Source: Sphingomonas rhizophila
GTDB lineage: Bacteria; Pseudomonadota; Alphaproteobacteria; Sphingomonadales; Sphingomonadaceae
Assembly (NCBI RefSeq): GCF_014396585.1
Contig: NZ_CP060717.1
Span: 620,001 to 684,000, forward strand
DNA length: 64,000 nt
Reading direction: 5' to 3'
The position numbers and the translations under genes are program-made. Numbering within the stretch: position 1 is the stretch's first letter; each line of letters begins with the position of its first letter. Below the pieces are notes generated by a model. The model was not told the origin of the DNA. It was given only the letters and a program-made list of their open reading frames with translations, and ran no database searches. Below are positions 46,206 to 54,977 of the stretch, in pieces.

Positions 46206-47374
46206 TCCCGGTCTCCGTGGCCTGCCCTGGGCATTCCATTCGGCAAGGTGGTCGGGATGCTGGATAGCGGCACTAGTCGCTTCGCGATGGGTTGGCGCCA
46301 GCCGTAAGTGGGAACGGCCGCACCATCCATCATCGTTCCATTGCCCAAGTTGCCGCCCGCGCAGGTCAGTAGTTTGTTGATGCAATGGTCCATCCAAGTG
46401 GCCATGATCTTTTCATCCCATGCCCCGAACCAGTCGGCATGAAAAGTCGATCCCGGCACTGCGCCGGGAGCCATCGAGTCCGACGACAGGCGCCACAGGC
46501 CGACGTTGGCGTCGACCGTATACCAAGCGCCCATTGTGAAGGCGGGAATGACATAAGGGTGCGCGGCGTCGCATTTCCATTTACCGAAATTATGGTCCAG
46601 CACCGGGTAGCCGACGTGACTTCGATGATCGGCGCTATCGAGGTTCTTGCCGTCCCAGCACATCGGCGCATTGATCACGGCACCAAGTTGATTTTGCTGG
46701 TCGGCGGGCATTGACGGGTCGAATGGGCAGGCCGCGGCTGCCTCTCTCAGATTGGCATAATGGCCAGGCTTTGCGGTTGGTCCGGTACAATCGAAGTAAG
46801 CGGCCCCGGTCGGGGTGCTCGCAGGGTTCACCGGGTCCCATCCGAAAATGAAACGCAATCCGTTGGGTAGCGGAACGCATTTCCCTTCATGCATGCCCTT
46901 GCGATCTGCGCATGCCGGGTCGCTGATCGGGCGGCGTTTGTAATAAATCGATACCGCGTCCGGCCGCACCGCATGGCCGTGCCCGTCAAGCATGGCAGGC
47001 ATCCAGTAACCGGAGCGATTGCCGGGCGTCTCCGACCAGTTGCAGGTGGATTTCCCGGAGGCCCGCAAGCTTTGATAGGTCGAATGTGCGTTGGCTTCGA
47101 GGTTGCCATAATATTGGTGGAGATGGCTTCTTCCCGGCTGGGAAGGGTACAGAATGGGGTCGTCGTTCGACAATTGACCCTCGCCGCCGCAGACGAAGCG
47201 AAAGGCGCCAACGACGTCCGGTGCGCTGCTGTTCGCGACGGGAATTCCGCGAATCAGGTTCCGCTCCGCGTCGAAGCCGCTGGCGACCGTCGGAAGACCC
47301 ACCCCCGCGGAAAAAGCCTGTTCTTGAACGGGCGCAATTGGCGCCGAGGGCAGATCAACGAACACAGGCGGCAT
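46202..47374 (-). CDS. DUF1996 domain protein
   Basis: About 390 residues. The DUF1996 pattern is clear: DDPILYPSQPGRSHLHQYYG, SYWMPAMLDG-like RSGYWMPAMLDGHGHAVRPD, and IYYKRRPISDPACADRKGMH. The second half has MCWDGKNLDSADHRSHVGYP and AWDEKIMATWMDHCINKLLT. Such proteins are secreted, with copper- or wall-related roles guessed in fungi and actinobacteria. The N-terminus lacks an obvious signal peptide; GTG at 47365 or ATG at 47374 are both possible and a further frame error cannot be excluded. It is the last gene before the tRNA-Gly fragment, so it may be the last core gene. Confidence 0.78.
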   Translation of the reverse strand: MPPVFVDLPSAPIAPVQEQAFSAGVGLPTVASGFDAERNLIRGIPVANSSAPDVVGAFRFVCGGEGQLSNDDPILYPSQPGRSHLHQYYGNLEANAHSTYQSLRASGKSTCNWSETPGNRSGYWMPAMLDGHGHAVRPDAVSIYYKRRPISDPACADRKGMHEGKCVPLPNGLRFIFGWDPVNPASTPTGAAYFDCTGPTAKPGHYANLREAAAACPFDPSMPADQQNQLGAVINAPMCWDGKNLDSADHRSHVGYPVLDHNFGKWKCDAAHPYVIPAFTMGAWYTVDANVGLWRLSSDSMAPGAVPGSTFHADWFGAWDEKIMATWMDHCINKLLTCAGGNLGNGTMMDGAAVPTYGWRQPIAKRLVPLSSIPTTLPNGMPRAGHGDRD

Positions 47375-47667
47375 TCTCCAAGGCCTACAGATCCTAAGCG
47401 ACGATGGTTCTGGTGCCAAATTTAAGGAGCTGCGCTGAACGGGCGCCGAATGGAGCGGGTGAAGGGAATCTGTCCCACTTCCAAGGTCCGACGAAAATGG
47501 CGGAAATCCAAGGTTGAATAGCGTTCGCAAAACACTGTGTGATACAGTTCGGTGAGGCCGTCAACGAGTAAGCGGGTTATAGTTATCGGGTTGGGGTCGA
47601 GTGACCGTTTTGCGCCCTTATCGGTCATGTAGGCGATGCTCTGAGCCACCCGTAAGCAGACGCTCGC
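47375..47667. other. Junction region between core genes and the metal island
   Basis: 293 bases without a convincing gene, noticeably more AT-rich by eye than its neighbours. It holds the tRNA-Gly 3' fragment at 47451-47470. A 75-codon minus-strand frame (47422-47649), starting MAQSIAYMTDKGAKRSLDPN, reads right through that fragment (VGQIPFTRSIRRPFSAAP), so it is at best an element-borne gene whose end was made by integration. It has no integrase motif. Confidence 0.6.
47451..47470 (-). repeat. tRNA-Gly 3'-end fragment, probable attachment site
   Basis: On the minus strand this 20-base string, GATTCCCTTCACCCGCTCCA, is the end of an alphaproteobacterial tRNA-Gly(GCC): T-loop GATT, T-stem CCCTT, acceptor stem CACCCGC, discriminator T and CCA. 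Nothing upstream of it (47471 on) can fold into the rest of the tRNA, so this is a fragment, not a tRNA gene. Duplicated tRNA 3' ends are left by tyrosine-recombinase elements. The orientation puts the integrated element to the right, with the intact tRNA beyond base 64000. Confidence 0.78.
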
Positions 47668-48318
47668 TCAGGGAGCGTTGCGCTGTGATGGGTCCCGAAC
47701 GAAGGCTCCTGTAGCCTCGCCCGATCGATCCCGCTGATCGGCGGCAGCCTCGGCCCACCAGGCAAGCTGATCAAGTCCGCGTCCGATGTAGCCGTCCCAG
47801 CGAGAACCATCGTTTCCTTCGAGATAGGCTCCATCCTCATCAAAAACGGAATGAGCTTCGGGAACATGCACCATCGCTGACACCGGCAAGCAGCCGAGTT
47901 CCGAGAGGAAAGGCCGCATCGCCATGGCTGCGCGCGTGCCGCCCCATTGGCCTGCCGAGTAGGTGACGATCAGGCTCGGCTTCCAGGAAAAATGGGACGA
48001 GCCGAAGTGGTTGAGCAGGTTGGCCAAGGCCGGGCTCATCGAATGGTTATATTCCGGGCTAATCATGACGAAGGCGTCAGCCGCCCGGATTTTGGCAGCA
48101 AGCGCCTCCAGATCGGGTGGGGCCATGTTTTGAGCGTACGAGAAATGCGGCTTGAACGGCTGCGGCAAAGGCCAGTCGAGCGGATCAATCAGCTCCGGCG
48201 CACCGCGTTGCTCCAGCAACCGCATGCATGCCCTCGCTACCCGAAGACCAAGTCTCGCGGGACGAGGTGGCGCGCTGTCGCGGGTTGAGCCGAGGAAGGC
48301 GAGGTAAGAGAGAGCCAT
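47668..48318 (-). CDS. NADPH-dependent FMN reductase family protein
   Basis: A 216-residue flavodoxin-like reductase. MALSYLAFLGSTRDSAPPRP has the FMN-phosphate loop (GSTRxxxxxR) and ISPEYNHSMSPALANLLNHF the second FMN-binding motif. It resembles quinone/FMN reductases and is distantly related to ArsH; its place, divergent from arsR-arsI, suggests a redox role with organoarsenicals, but it lacks the classic ArsH N-terminus. GAGG precedes the ATG at 48318. It is the first gene after the att fragment. Confidence 0.78.
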   Translation of the reverse strand: MALSYLAFLGSTRDSAPPRPARLGLRVARACMRLLEQRGAPELIDPLDWPLPQPFKPHFSYAQNMAPPDLEALAAKIRAADAFVMISPEYNHSMSPALANLLNHFGSSHFSWKPSLIVTYSAGQWGGTRAAMAMRPFLSELGCLPVSAMVHVPEAHSVFDEDGAYLEGNDGSRWDGYIGRGLDQLAWWAEAAADQRDRSGEATGAFVRDPSQRNAP

Positions 48319-48438
48319 GGTGACCTCTTTACTGCCAACGAGTGTCACCATCCAGCTTATTTCGACATTTCTAGAATAGTCGTTGACATATTCTCTGACC
48401 TATGTCATTTCGACTATTGTCGAAGTGAGGAGAGTCCG
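48319..48438. promoter_or_regulatory. Divergent ars control region
   Basis: TTGACA at 48383-48388 is a good -35 facing arsR. Around it, dyad elements TTCGACA (48361-48367) and TGTCGAA (48418-48424), plus ATAGTCG and CGACTAT closer in, form an imperfect ~60-base palindrome. This is where an ArsR dimer would be expected to repress both directions. No clean -10 was placed. Confidence 0.5.
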
Positions 48439-48780
48439 ATGAATACCGTTAATGCAGTCGCGGCCCTCGCGGCCCTCGCGCAGGAACATCGCCTCACCCT
48501 CTTCCGCTTGCTGGTGAAAGCAGGCGAGAGCGGCATGCCAGCTGGCGAGATCGCGCAGACGCTGGGTGTTCCAAGCAGCTCTCTGTCGTTCCACCTGGCC
48601 CAGCTTAGGAATGCTGGCCTTATCCTGCAGGAGCGTCAGCATCGCTCCCTCATCTACCGGGCGAACTATCAAGCAATGAACGGCCTCGTAGCCTTCCTGC
48701 TCGAGAATTGCTGCGCCGGGACCGACTGCGGGCCGGCCGCGGCCTGCGACACCGCACATCCAGAAAGGAAATCCGCATGA
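48439..48780 (+). CDS. arsR: ArsR-family arsenite-responsive repressor
   Basis: A 113-residue winged-helix repressor: LAALAQEHRLTLFRLLVKAG, EIAQTLGVPSSSLSFHLAQL (recognition helix), RHSLIYRANY-like wing. The metal site is C-terminal: Cys91-Cys92 and Cys97 in LLENCCAGTDCG, spaced like the arsenite-binding triad of Acidithiobacillus ArsR rather than the plasmid type with helix-4 cysteines. More Cys follow. The stop overlaps arsI (ATGA). It should release the divergent promoter on As(III) or methyl-As(III). Confidence 0.92.
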   Translation: MNTVNAVAALAALAQEHRLTLFRLLVKAGESGMPAGEIAQTLGVPSSSLSFHLAQLRNAGLILQERQHRSLIYRANYQAMNGLVAFLLENCCAGTDCGPAAACDTAHPERKSA

Positions 48781-49247
48781 AGCGTTTGCACGTGCACGTC
48801 GGCGTGAAAGATCTTGATCGGTCTGTCGGCTTCTACTCGACCTTGTTCGGGGCAGAGCCCACTGTCCGAAAGGGCGATTACGCCAAGTGGATGCTCGATG
48901 ATCCCCGGGTGAACTTCGCCATCTCATCGGGCAACCACGCAGCGAAGGGCATCGAACATCTCGGCATCCAGGTAGAGAGCAGCGAGGAGCTGACCGAAGT
49001 GTACGATCGCCTGAAGGCGGCCGACCGCCCCGTGCTTGATGAAGGGGCGACAACCTGCTGCTACGCCAAGTCGGAGAAGAGCTGGATCGCCGACCCGGAT
49101 GGCGTCGTCTGGGAGGCCTTCTTCACGAACGGCGAAGCCACCGTCTACGGAGATAGTCCGACGTTGACGGCGCTTTCCGACAATGCCGCCGACAATGCTT
49201 GCTGCGCGCCAGCGATCGCGCCTGCGAAGGTGAGCTGCTGCGGATGA
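48777..49247 (+). CDS. arsI: ArsI-type C-As lyase (VOC superfamily)
   Basis: A 156-residue dioxygenase that splits the C-As bond of trivalent organoarsenicals such as methylarsenite. His5, His61 and Glu113 match the Fe(II) ligands, and the vicinal Cys94-Cys95 in GATTCCYAKSEKSW is the arsenic-binding pair of ArsI/CadI. The C-terminus is Cys-rich (ACCAPAIAPAKVSCCG). It overlaps arsR at its start and arsC at its stop, both by ATGA. This makes the cluster able to handle organic as well as inorganic arsenic. Confidence 0.9.
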   Translation: MKRLHVHVGVKDLDRSVGFYSTLFGAEPTVRKGDYAKWMLDDPRVNFAISSGNHAAKGIEHLGIQVESSEELTEVYDRLKAADRPVLDEGATTCCYAKSEKSWIADPDGVVWEAFFTNGEATVYGDSPTLTALSDNAADNACCAPAIAPAKVSCCG

Positions 49248-49650
49248 CGACCACGATCTATCACAACCCGGCTTGCGGGACGTCCCGCAACACGCTGGCG
49301 CTCATCAAGGCGACGGGCATCGAGCCTGAAGTGATCCACTATCTTGAGGCGCCGCCGAGCCGGGAAGAGCTGACGTCGTTGATTGTGCGCATGGGCATCT
49401 CGCCGCGAGATCTCTTGCGGAAGAAGGGCACGCCGTACGCTGAGCTTGGCCTCGACGACCTATCGTTCAGCGATGAGCGCCTGATCGACGCGATGCTGGC
49501 GCACCCCATCCTCATCAATCGGCCGATCGTGGAGGGACCGAGAGGTGTCAGGCTTTGCCGCCCTCGGAGGAAGTGCTTGCGGTGCTGGATCGAACGCTGA
49601 CGAGTGACTTCGTCAAGGAAGACGGGGAAGTGGTTCCGGCCAATGGCTGA
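49244..49650 (+). CDS. arsC: ArsC arsenate reductase, glutaredoxin type (one frame break near 49561)
   Basis: A 135-residue enzyme that reduces As(V) to As(III) with glutathione/glutaredoxin. NPACGTSRNTLALIKATG has the catalytic Cys11; LRKKGTPYAELGLDD and ILINRPIVEGPRGVRLCRPS hold the arginines of the anion site. The C-terminal frame is broken; one base added to the C3 run 49561-49563 gives SEEVLAVLDRTLTSDFVKED and a stop at 49648. The stop overlaps acr3 by 8 bases. Confidence 0.85.
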
Positions 49651-50707
49651 CGCAGCTGCATTAGCAAAGCCCGCGATCTCGACTTTCGAGCGTTACCTCT
49701 CGATCTGGGTCACTCTCTGCATTGTGGTCGGAATTGCCCTAGGTGCGGCGGTGCCTAGCCTTTTCGAGGGCATCGCCAAGGCCGAGGTTGCCAAGGTCAA
49801 TCTGCCTGTCGCTGCATTGGTCTGGCTGATGATAATCCCGATGCTGTTGAAGATTGACTTCGGCGCCTTGGGGCAGGTCCGCCAGCATCTTCGCGGCGTC
49901 GGCGTGACCCTCTTCATCAACTGGGCGGTCAAGCCCTTCTCGATGGCGCTGCTCGGTACGCTCTTCATCGGTTGGCTGTTCCGCCCGCTGCTGCCCGCCG
50001 ACCAGATCGACAGCTACATCGCCGGGCTGATCCTGCTTGCAGCTGCGCCCTGCACTGCGATGGTTTTCGTGTGGTCGAACCTCTGCGAGGGAGAACCGCA
50101 CTACACGCTGAGTCAGGTCGCCTTGAACGACATCATCATGGTGTTCGCCTTCGCGCCGCTAGTTGGGTTGTTGCTGGGCGTGGCGTCGATCACCGTGCCG
50201 TGGGACACGTTGCTGCTCTCGGTGGTCCTCTACATCGTGGTGCCGGTGATCGTGGCTCAGGTCGTTCGCAGTTCCATACTGAAGAGTGGGGGTCAGCCGG
50301 CGCTCGATGCCTTGCTTCGCCGCCTAGGTCCGGTGTCGCTCGTCTCGCTGCTCACCACGCTGGTGCTGCTGTTCGGCTTCCAAGGCGAGGCCATTCTTGC
50401 ACAGCCGATGGTGATCGCCCTTCTCGCTGTCCCAATCCTTATCCAGGTCTACTTCAACGCCGGTCTCGCCTATTGGCTCAGCAAACGGTTCGGGGTGGCT
50501 TGGTGCGTCGCGGCGCCGGCGGCACTGATCGGGGCCAGCAACTTCTTCGAGCTGGCCGTGGCTGCCGCGATCAGCCTGTTCGGTCTCCAGTCGGGCGCCG
50601 CGCTGGCGACCGTGGTTGGTGTGCTGGTCGAGGTGCCGGTGATGCTCTCGGTGGTGGCGATCGTGAAGCGAACACGCCGCTGGTACGAACGTCCGCTTAC
50701 GGCCTAG
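49643..50707 (+). CDS. acr3: ACR3 arsenite efflux permease
   Basis: A 354-residue, ten-helix arsenite exporter of the ACR3/BASS fold. It starts MADAAALAKPAISTFERYLS; IPMLLKIDFGALGQV is a conserved cytosolic loop, Cys137 in AAPCTAMVFVWSNLCEGEPH is the essential helix-4 cysteine, and GASNFFELAVAAAISLFGLQ in helix 9 carries the essential Glu. It exports As(III) made by ArsC and, perhaps, by ArsI. It is the end of the arsR operon. Confidence 0.94.
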   Translation: MADAAALAKPAISTFERYLSIWVTLCIVVGIALGAAVPSLFEGIAKAEVAKVNLPVAALVWLMIIPMLLKIDFGALGQVRQHLRGVGVTLFINWAVKPFSMALLGTLFIGWLFRPLLPADQIDSYIAGLILLAAAPCTAMVFVWSNLCEGEPHYTLSQVALNDIIMVFAFAPLVGLLLGVASITVPWDTLLLSVVLYIVVPVIVAQVVRSSILKSGGQPALDALLRRLGPVSLVSLLTTLVLLFGFQGEAILAQPMVIALLAVPILIQVYFNAGLAYWLSKRFGVAWCVAAPAALIGASNFFELAVAAAISLFGLQSGAALATVVGVLVEVPVMLSVVAIVKRTRRWYERPLTA

Positions 50708-50799
50708 CGCCGCCGTAACCGGTCAAGCCGCTATCGGCCAACTTCAGCCATTCGGCGAATGACATATTCACGCGAATGTCATAGGGTTCGAAATAATTC

Positions 50800-51704
50800 T
50801 CATCGATGCAACCCGTCTGCATCGTCACATGCTTCCCGCTCCACCTGGATCGTGGCGTGTTCGATTTCGTAGCGGTCGTGCAGAATTTTGGCGACGGCGG
50901 TCCTGACCGTCTCGAAATCCGCCCCGTTGGCCAGTTCAACATGGGTCGACAGGCTGTGCTCGTCGCTCGATAGGGACCAGACATGGAGGTCGTGGACGCC
51001 GCCTACTCCCGGCGTTGCCGCGATCGACGCTCGGATCGCCGAAATATCCATTCCCCGCGGCACGCCTTCCAGCAGGATTTGGGTGGTGTCCTTGAGCAGG
51101 ATCCAGGTGCGGGGAGCACCCATAAGCCAATCCCGATTGCGACCAATGGATCAACCCACTGCCAGCCGGTGAACATGATGACGAGAGCGCCAACGATGAC
51201 ACCGATTGAGCCGAGCATGTCCGCCCAGACTTCAAGATAGGCACCCTTCACATTGAGGCTGCTTTCCTTGCCAGCCGAGAGCAGCTTCATGGCGATGAGG
51301 TTCACGACAAGGCCGATCGCCGCGACGATCAGCATGCCGGTAGACTGGACTTCGGCCGGCTCGAAAAAGCGACCGATGCCTTCCCACAGAACATAGCCGG
51401 CCACGGCGAACAGCAGCAGCGCATTAAACGCGGCGGCGAGGATCTCGAACCGGCGATAGCCAAAGGTTCGTGCATCGTCGGCCGGTCGCTGACCAATCTT
51501 CACCGCCGCCAGCGCGATGGCGAGCGCCGCGCTGTCGGTGAACATGTGGGCGGCGTCGGACAATAGCGCGAGGCTGTTGAAGACGAACGAGCCGATCAGT
51601 TCGGCGATCAGAAAGGCCGTCGTAAGGCCAAGCGCGATGGCCAGCATCTTGCTGTTCGCGCCGGCCGCGTGGTTGTGGGCACCCCCGCCGTGATCATGTG
51701 CCAT
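50800..51704 (-). CDS. CDF-family cation efflux protein (CzcD/ZitB-like; one frame break near 51111)
   Basis: A 301-residue zinc/cadmium exporter with six helices. Helix 2 has LALLSDAAHMFTDSAALAIA (Asp and His metal ligands, HxxxD); helix 5 has GAYLEVWADMLGSIGVIVGA, where the usual His is Glu (ExxxD), a variant seen in some CzcD-like proteins. The N-terminus is His-rich (MAHDHGGGAHNHAAGANSK). Adding one base to the G4 run 51111-51114 joins it to the cytosolic domain (RTWILLKDTTQILLEGVPRG, DLHVWSLSSDEHSLSTHVEL). It is the last gene of the Czc operon, 11 bases after czcA. Confidence 0.84.
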
Positions 51705-51715
51705 GCTTCACTCCC

Positions 51716-54700
51716 TCACTTCGACGGCAATGGTTCGCGCCCGAACGCATCTTCGTCACCATATTCTCCCTCGACATGCCGCTGCCGGCCGCGATGCAAG
51801 AGCATTTGGCTGATGGCCGGGAGCACGAACAGGGTCAGCAGGGTTGCAACGACCAAGCCGGCGATGACGACGATCGCCAGCGGCTTTTGCACTTCCGCCC
51901 CGCGGCCGGTGGCGATCGCCATGGGGACGAAGCCGATCGCAGGGACGACGCCGGTGATGATGACGGCGCGCACGCGCTCCATCATGCCGGCCTTGATCGC
52001 TCCACCTATCGGCGCTCCCTGTTCGATATGCTGGCGGATGCTGGTCATCACGACCAAACCGTTGAGCACGGTGACGCCGGACAGGACGATAAAGCCGACC
52101 GCCGCCGAGATCGAGAAGGGCAACCCGGCGAGGAACAGGCCGAATACGCCACCGGCGAGGCCGAGCGGAACCGCCGAATAAACCGCGAGCGCCGAAGTGA
52201 CGCTGCGCAGGGCGACGAACAGGATGCCGAAGATCAGCGCGAAGACCAGCGGGATCACGAGAGTCAGGCGCTGCGAGGCGGCCTGCAGGTTCTCATACTG
52301 ACCACCCCATTGGATGAAGACGCCCGGCGGCAGCTTGACCTGGCTTTCGACCGCCGACCGCGCCGCCCCGACATAGGAGCCGAGGTCGCGTCCCCGGACA
52401 TTGGCCTGGACCACGACGCGCCGCTGGCCGTTCTCGCGGCTGACCTGGTTGACGCCCTCGGTGAACTGAAAGTTCGCCAACTCGCGCAACGGCACGGACG
52501 CGCGCGGCCCCGATCCGCTCGCTTCCAGCATGACCGGCAGGGCGCCGATCGCATCGAGGTTGTCGCGCGTCACATTGTCGAGACGGACCACGATGTCGAA
52601 CCGGCGGTCGCCCTCGAACACCAGCCCGGCCTCGCGACCGCCGAGGCCGGCGGCGACGGTATTGGCGACTTCCTCGGTCGACAAGCCGTAACGGGCAATG
52701 GCGTCGCGGTTGAATTGCACTTCCAGCGTTGGAAAGCCGCCGGTCTGTTCGGTGCGGAGATCGGCGGTGCCCTCGACCTTGCCGATCGCCGACGCAACTT
52801 GGGAGGCGACGGTTTCCAACTGCTCCATGTTGTCGCCGAAGAGCTTGATCGCGACATCGCCGCGCACCCCCGCGATCAGCTCGTTGAAGCGCATCTCGAT
52901 CGGCTGGCTGACCTCGAAACCGTTGCCGACCAGCCCTTCCATCTTCTCTTCGATGCGCTCGACAATGTCTTCCTTGCTATCGACGCCGGATGGCCACTCA
53001 TCCTTGGGTTTCAGGATGACGAAAGCGTCCGAGGCATTCTGCGGCATCGGGTCGGTCGCAACTTCCGCCGTGCCGGTCTTCGAGTAGATAAACGATACCT
53101 CCGGAAGCTTCGAGATCGCGGCTTCGACCCGCTTTTGCATTTCGAGGGACTGGTCGAGCGAGGTCGAGGGAATGCGGATCGCCTGCATCGCCAGGTCGCC
53201 CTCGTCGAGTTGCGGAATGAACTCCTGACCCAGAGTCATGAACAGCAACCCCGCGGCAACAAAAGCACCGACGCCGGCCATGACCCATTTGCGCGGCGCC
53301 GCGATCACCTTGGCGAGTAGCGGCTCGTAGCGGGTCTTGACCCAGCGGATCGCCCTGACATCCTCTTCCGAGACCTTGCCGCGGATCAGCACCGCGACCA
53401 TCGCCGGCACGAAAGTCAGCGAGAGGATGAAGGCGCCCGCCAGCGCCAGAATGACGGTGATCGCCATCGGCGTGAACATCTTGCCCTCAACCCCGCTGAA
53501 CATCAGCAGCGGCGCGAAGACGAGGAAGATGATCGCCTGGCCGAAGATCGTCGGCCGGACCATCTCCTTCGATGCCTCGAACACCTCGTGCAGGCGCTCG
53601 GACAAATTGAGCAGGCGTCCTTCATGATGCTGCCGCTCGGCGAGGCGTCTCAGACAGTTTTCGATGATGATGATCGAGCCGTCGACGATGAGGCCGAAGT
53701 CGAGCGCGCCGAGGCTCATCAGATTGCCCGACACGCCATAGCGGTTCATGCCAATCGCCATCATCAGGAAGGATAATGGGATGACCAACGCGGCGATGAT
53801 GGCGGCGCGGATATTTCCCAGCAGCAAGAATAGCGCGACGATGACCAGCAATGCCCCTTCCACAAGGTTCTTCTCGACGGTCGAGATGGTTGCATCGACC
53901 AGCGCCGAGCGGTCGTAGAGCGTCGTCATGCGAACGCCGGGGGGCAGGGACTTCTTTACCTCGTCGAGACGCTCGGCGACGCCCTGCGCGACGATGCGGC
54001 TATTCTCTCCGGCGAGCATGAGTGCTGTTCCGATGACGACTTCCTTGCCGTCGAGCGAGGCCGCGCCGGTGCGAAGCTCTCCGCCCAGCGTGACGGTGGC
54101 GACATTGGCGACGGTGACCGGCACCCCATTGCGGTTGGCGATCACCGTTCGGCCGATCTCGTCAATGTGGCGGATACGGGCGTCGGCGCGAACCAGGAAT
54201 GCCTCGCCGCCGCGCTGGATGAAGTTGGCTCCGACCGACAGGTTCGCCTTCTCGAGAGCCTCGGCGAGTTCGGTGAAGGAGACGCCATAAGCGGCAAGCT
54301 GGCCGGGGTTCGGCTGCACCACGAACTGTTTTTCGTAGCCGCCGATACTGTCGACACCGGCGATGCCGTCGACGCCGCGGATTTGCGGGCGAATGATCCA
54401 GTCCTGGACGGTGCGCAGATAGGCCAGGCGCGACACGTCGTCGGTCAGGCGTTCCCCTTCCGGCGTCAGGTAGCTGCCGTCCGGCTGAAAACCGGGCCGG
54501 CCGGGAATCTTGGGGTTTTTGGCGGTCGCGGTCGGGGCATAATCGACCGACCACATCAGCACTTCGCCAAGACCGGTCGAGACCGGCCCCATCTGCGGCT
54601 GGATGCCATCGGGTAGGCTCTCGCCGGCCTGGGCAAGCCGTTCCGCGACCTGCTGGCGTGCGAAATAGAGGTCGACATCCTCCTCGAACACGGCAGTGAC

Positions 54701-54976
54701 CTGGGCAAAGCCGTTGCGCGAGATGGAGCGCGTGTAGTTGAGGCCAGGAATCCCGGCGAGCGAGTTTTCGACCGGGAAGGTCACTAGCCGTTCCATGTCG
54801 AGCGGACTGAACTGGGGCGCGGCGACATTCACCTGCACCTGCTTGTTGGTGATGTCGGGAACGGCATCGATCGGCAGCCGGAACAGCTGGAACGCGCCGT
54901 AGATGGCGACGAGCGCCGTGATGGCCAGCACTGCCCAGCGGAAGCGGACGGAGGCGTCGAGGAGGCGGTCGATCAT
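51716..54976 (-). CDS. czcA: CzcA/CusA-type heavy-metal RND efflux pump
   Basis: A 1086-residue inner-membrane pump. Twelve helices and two large periplasmic loops; the first helix-loop reads YGAFQLFRLPIDAVPDITNKQVQV, the HME-family signature (given here in full is only part). Helix 4 has LGALDFGLIVDGSIIIIENC with two Asp and Glu of the HME proton relay, as in CzcA. It exports Zn/Cd/Co (CzcA-like) or Cu/Ag (CusA-like); the CadR-type regulator favours divalent metals. It lies 1 base after czcB. Confidence 0.92.
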   Translation of the reverse strand: MIDRLLDASVRFRWAVLAITALVAIYGAFQLFRLPIDAVPDITNKQVQVNVAAPQFSPLDMERLVTFPVENSLAGIPGLNYTRSISRNGFAQVTAVFEEDVDLYFARQQVAERLAQAGESLPDGIQPQMGPVSTGLGEVLMWSVDYAPTATAKNPKIPGRPGFQPDGSYLTPEGERLTDDVSRLAYLRTVQDWIIRPQIRGVDGIAGVDSIGGYEKQFVVQPNPGQLAAYGVSFTELAEALEKANLSVGANFIQRGGEAFLVRADARIRHIDEIGRTVIANRNGVPVTVANVATVTLGGELRTGAASLDGKEVVIGTALMLAGENSRIVAQGVAERLDEVKKSLPPGVRMTTLYDRSALVDATISTVEKNLVEGALLVIVALFLLLGNIRAAIIAALVIPLSFLMMAIGMNRYGVSGNLMSLGALDFGLIVDGSIIIIENCLRRLAERQHHEGRLLNLSERLHEVFEASKEMVRPTIFGQAIIFLVFAPLLMFSGVEGKMFTPMAITVILALAGAFILSLTFVPAMVAVLIRGKVSEEDVRAIRWVKTRYEPLLAKVIAAPRKWVMAGVGAFVAAGLLFMTLGQEFIPQLDEGDLAMQAIRIPSTSLDQSLEMQKRVEAAISKLPEVSFIYSKTGTAEVATDPMPQNASDAFVILKPKDEWPSGVDSKEDIVERIEEKMEGLVGNGFEVSQPIEMRFNELIAGVRGDVAIKLFGDNMEQLETVASQVASAIGKVEGTADLRTEQTGGFPTLEVQFNRDAIARYGLSTEEVANTVAAGLGGREAGLVFEGDRRFDIVVRLDNVTRDNLDAIGALPVMLEASGSGPRASVPLRELANFQFTEGVNQVSRENGQRRVVVQANVRGRDLGSYVGAARSAVESQVKLPPGVFIQWGGQYENLQAASQRLTLVIPLVFALIFGILFVALRSVTSALAVYSAVPLGLAGGVFGLFLAGLPFSISAAVGFIVLSGVTVLNGLVVMTSIRQHIEQGAPIGGAIKAGMMERVRAVIITGVVPAIGFVPMAIATGRGAEVQKPLAIVVIAGLVVATLLTLFVLPAISQMLLHRGRQRHVEGEYGDEDAFGREPLPSK

Positions 54977-54977
54977 C

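Noticed and set aside
47422-47649. Integrase gene at the att fragment
   Set aside because: The 75-codon frame has no HxxR or catalytic Tyr motif and simply reads through the tRNA fragment.
50697-50984. C-terminal extension of the second CDF through another frame break
   Set aside because: The protein ends at family length at 50800 after one repair; the extra frame has no CDF similarity.
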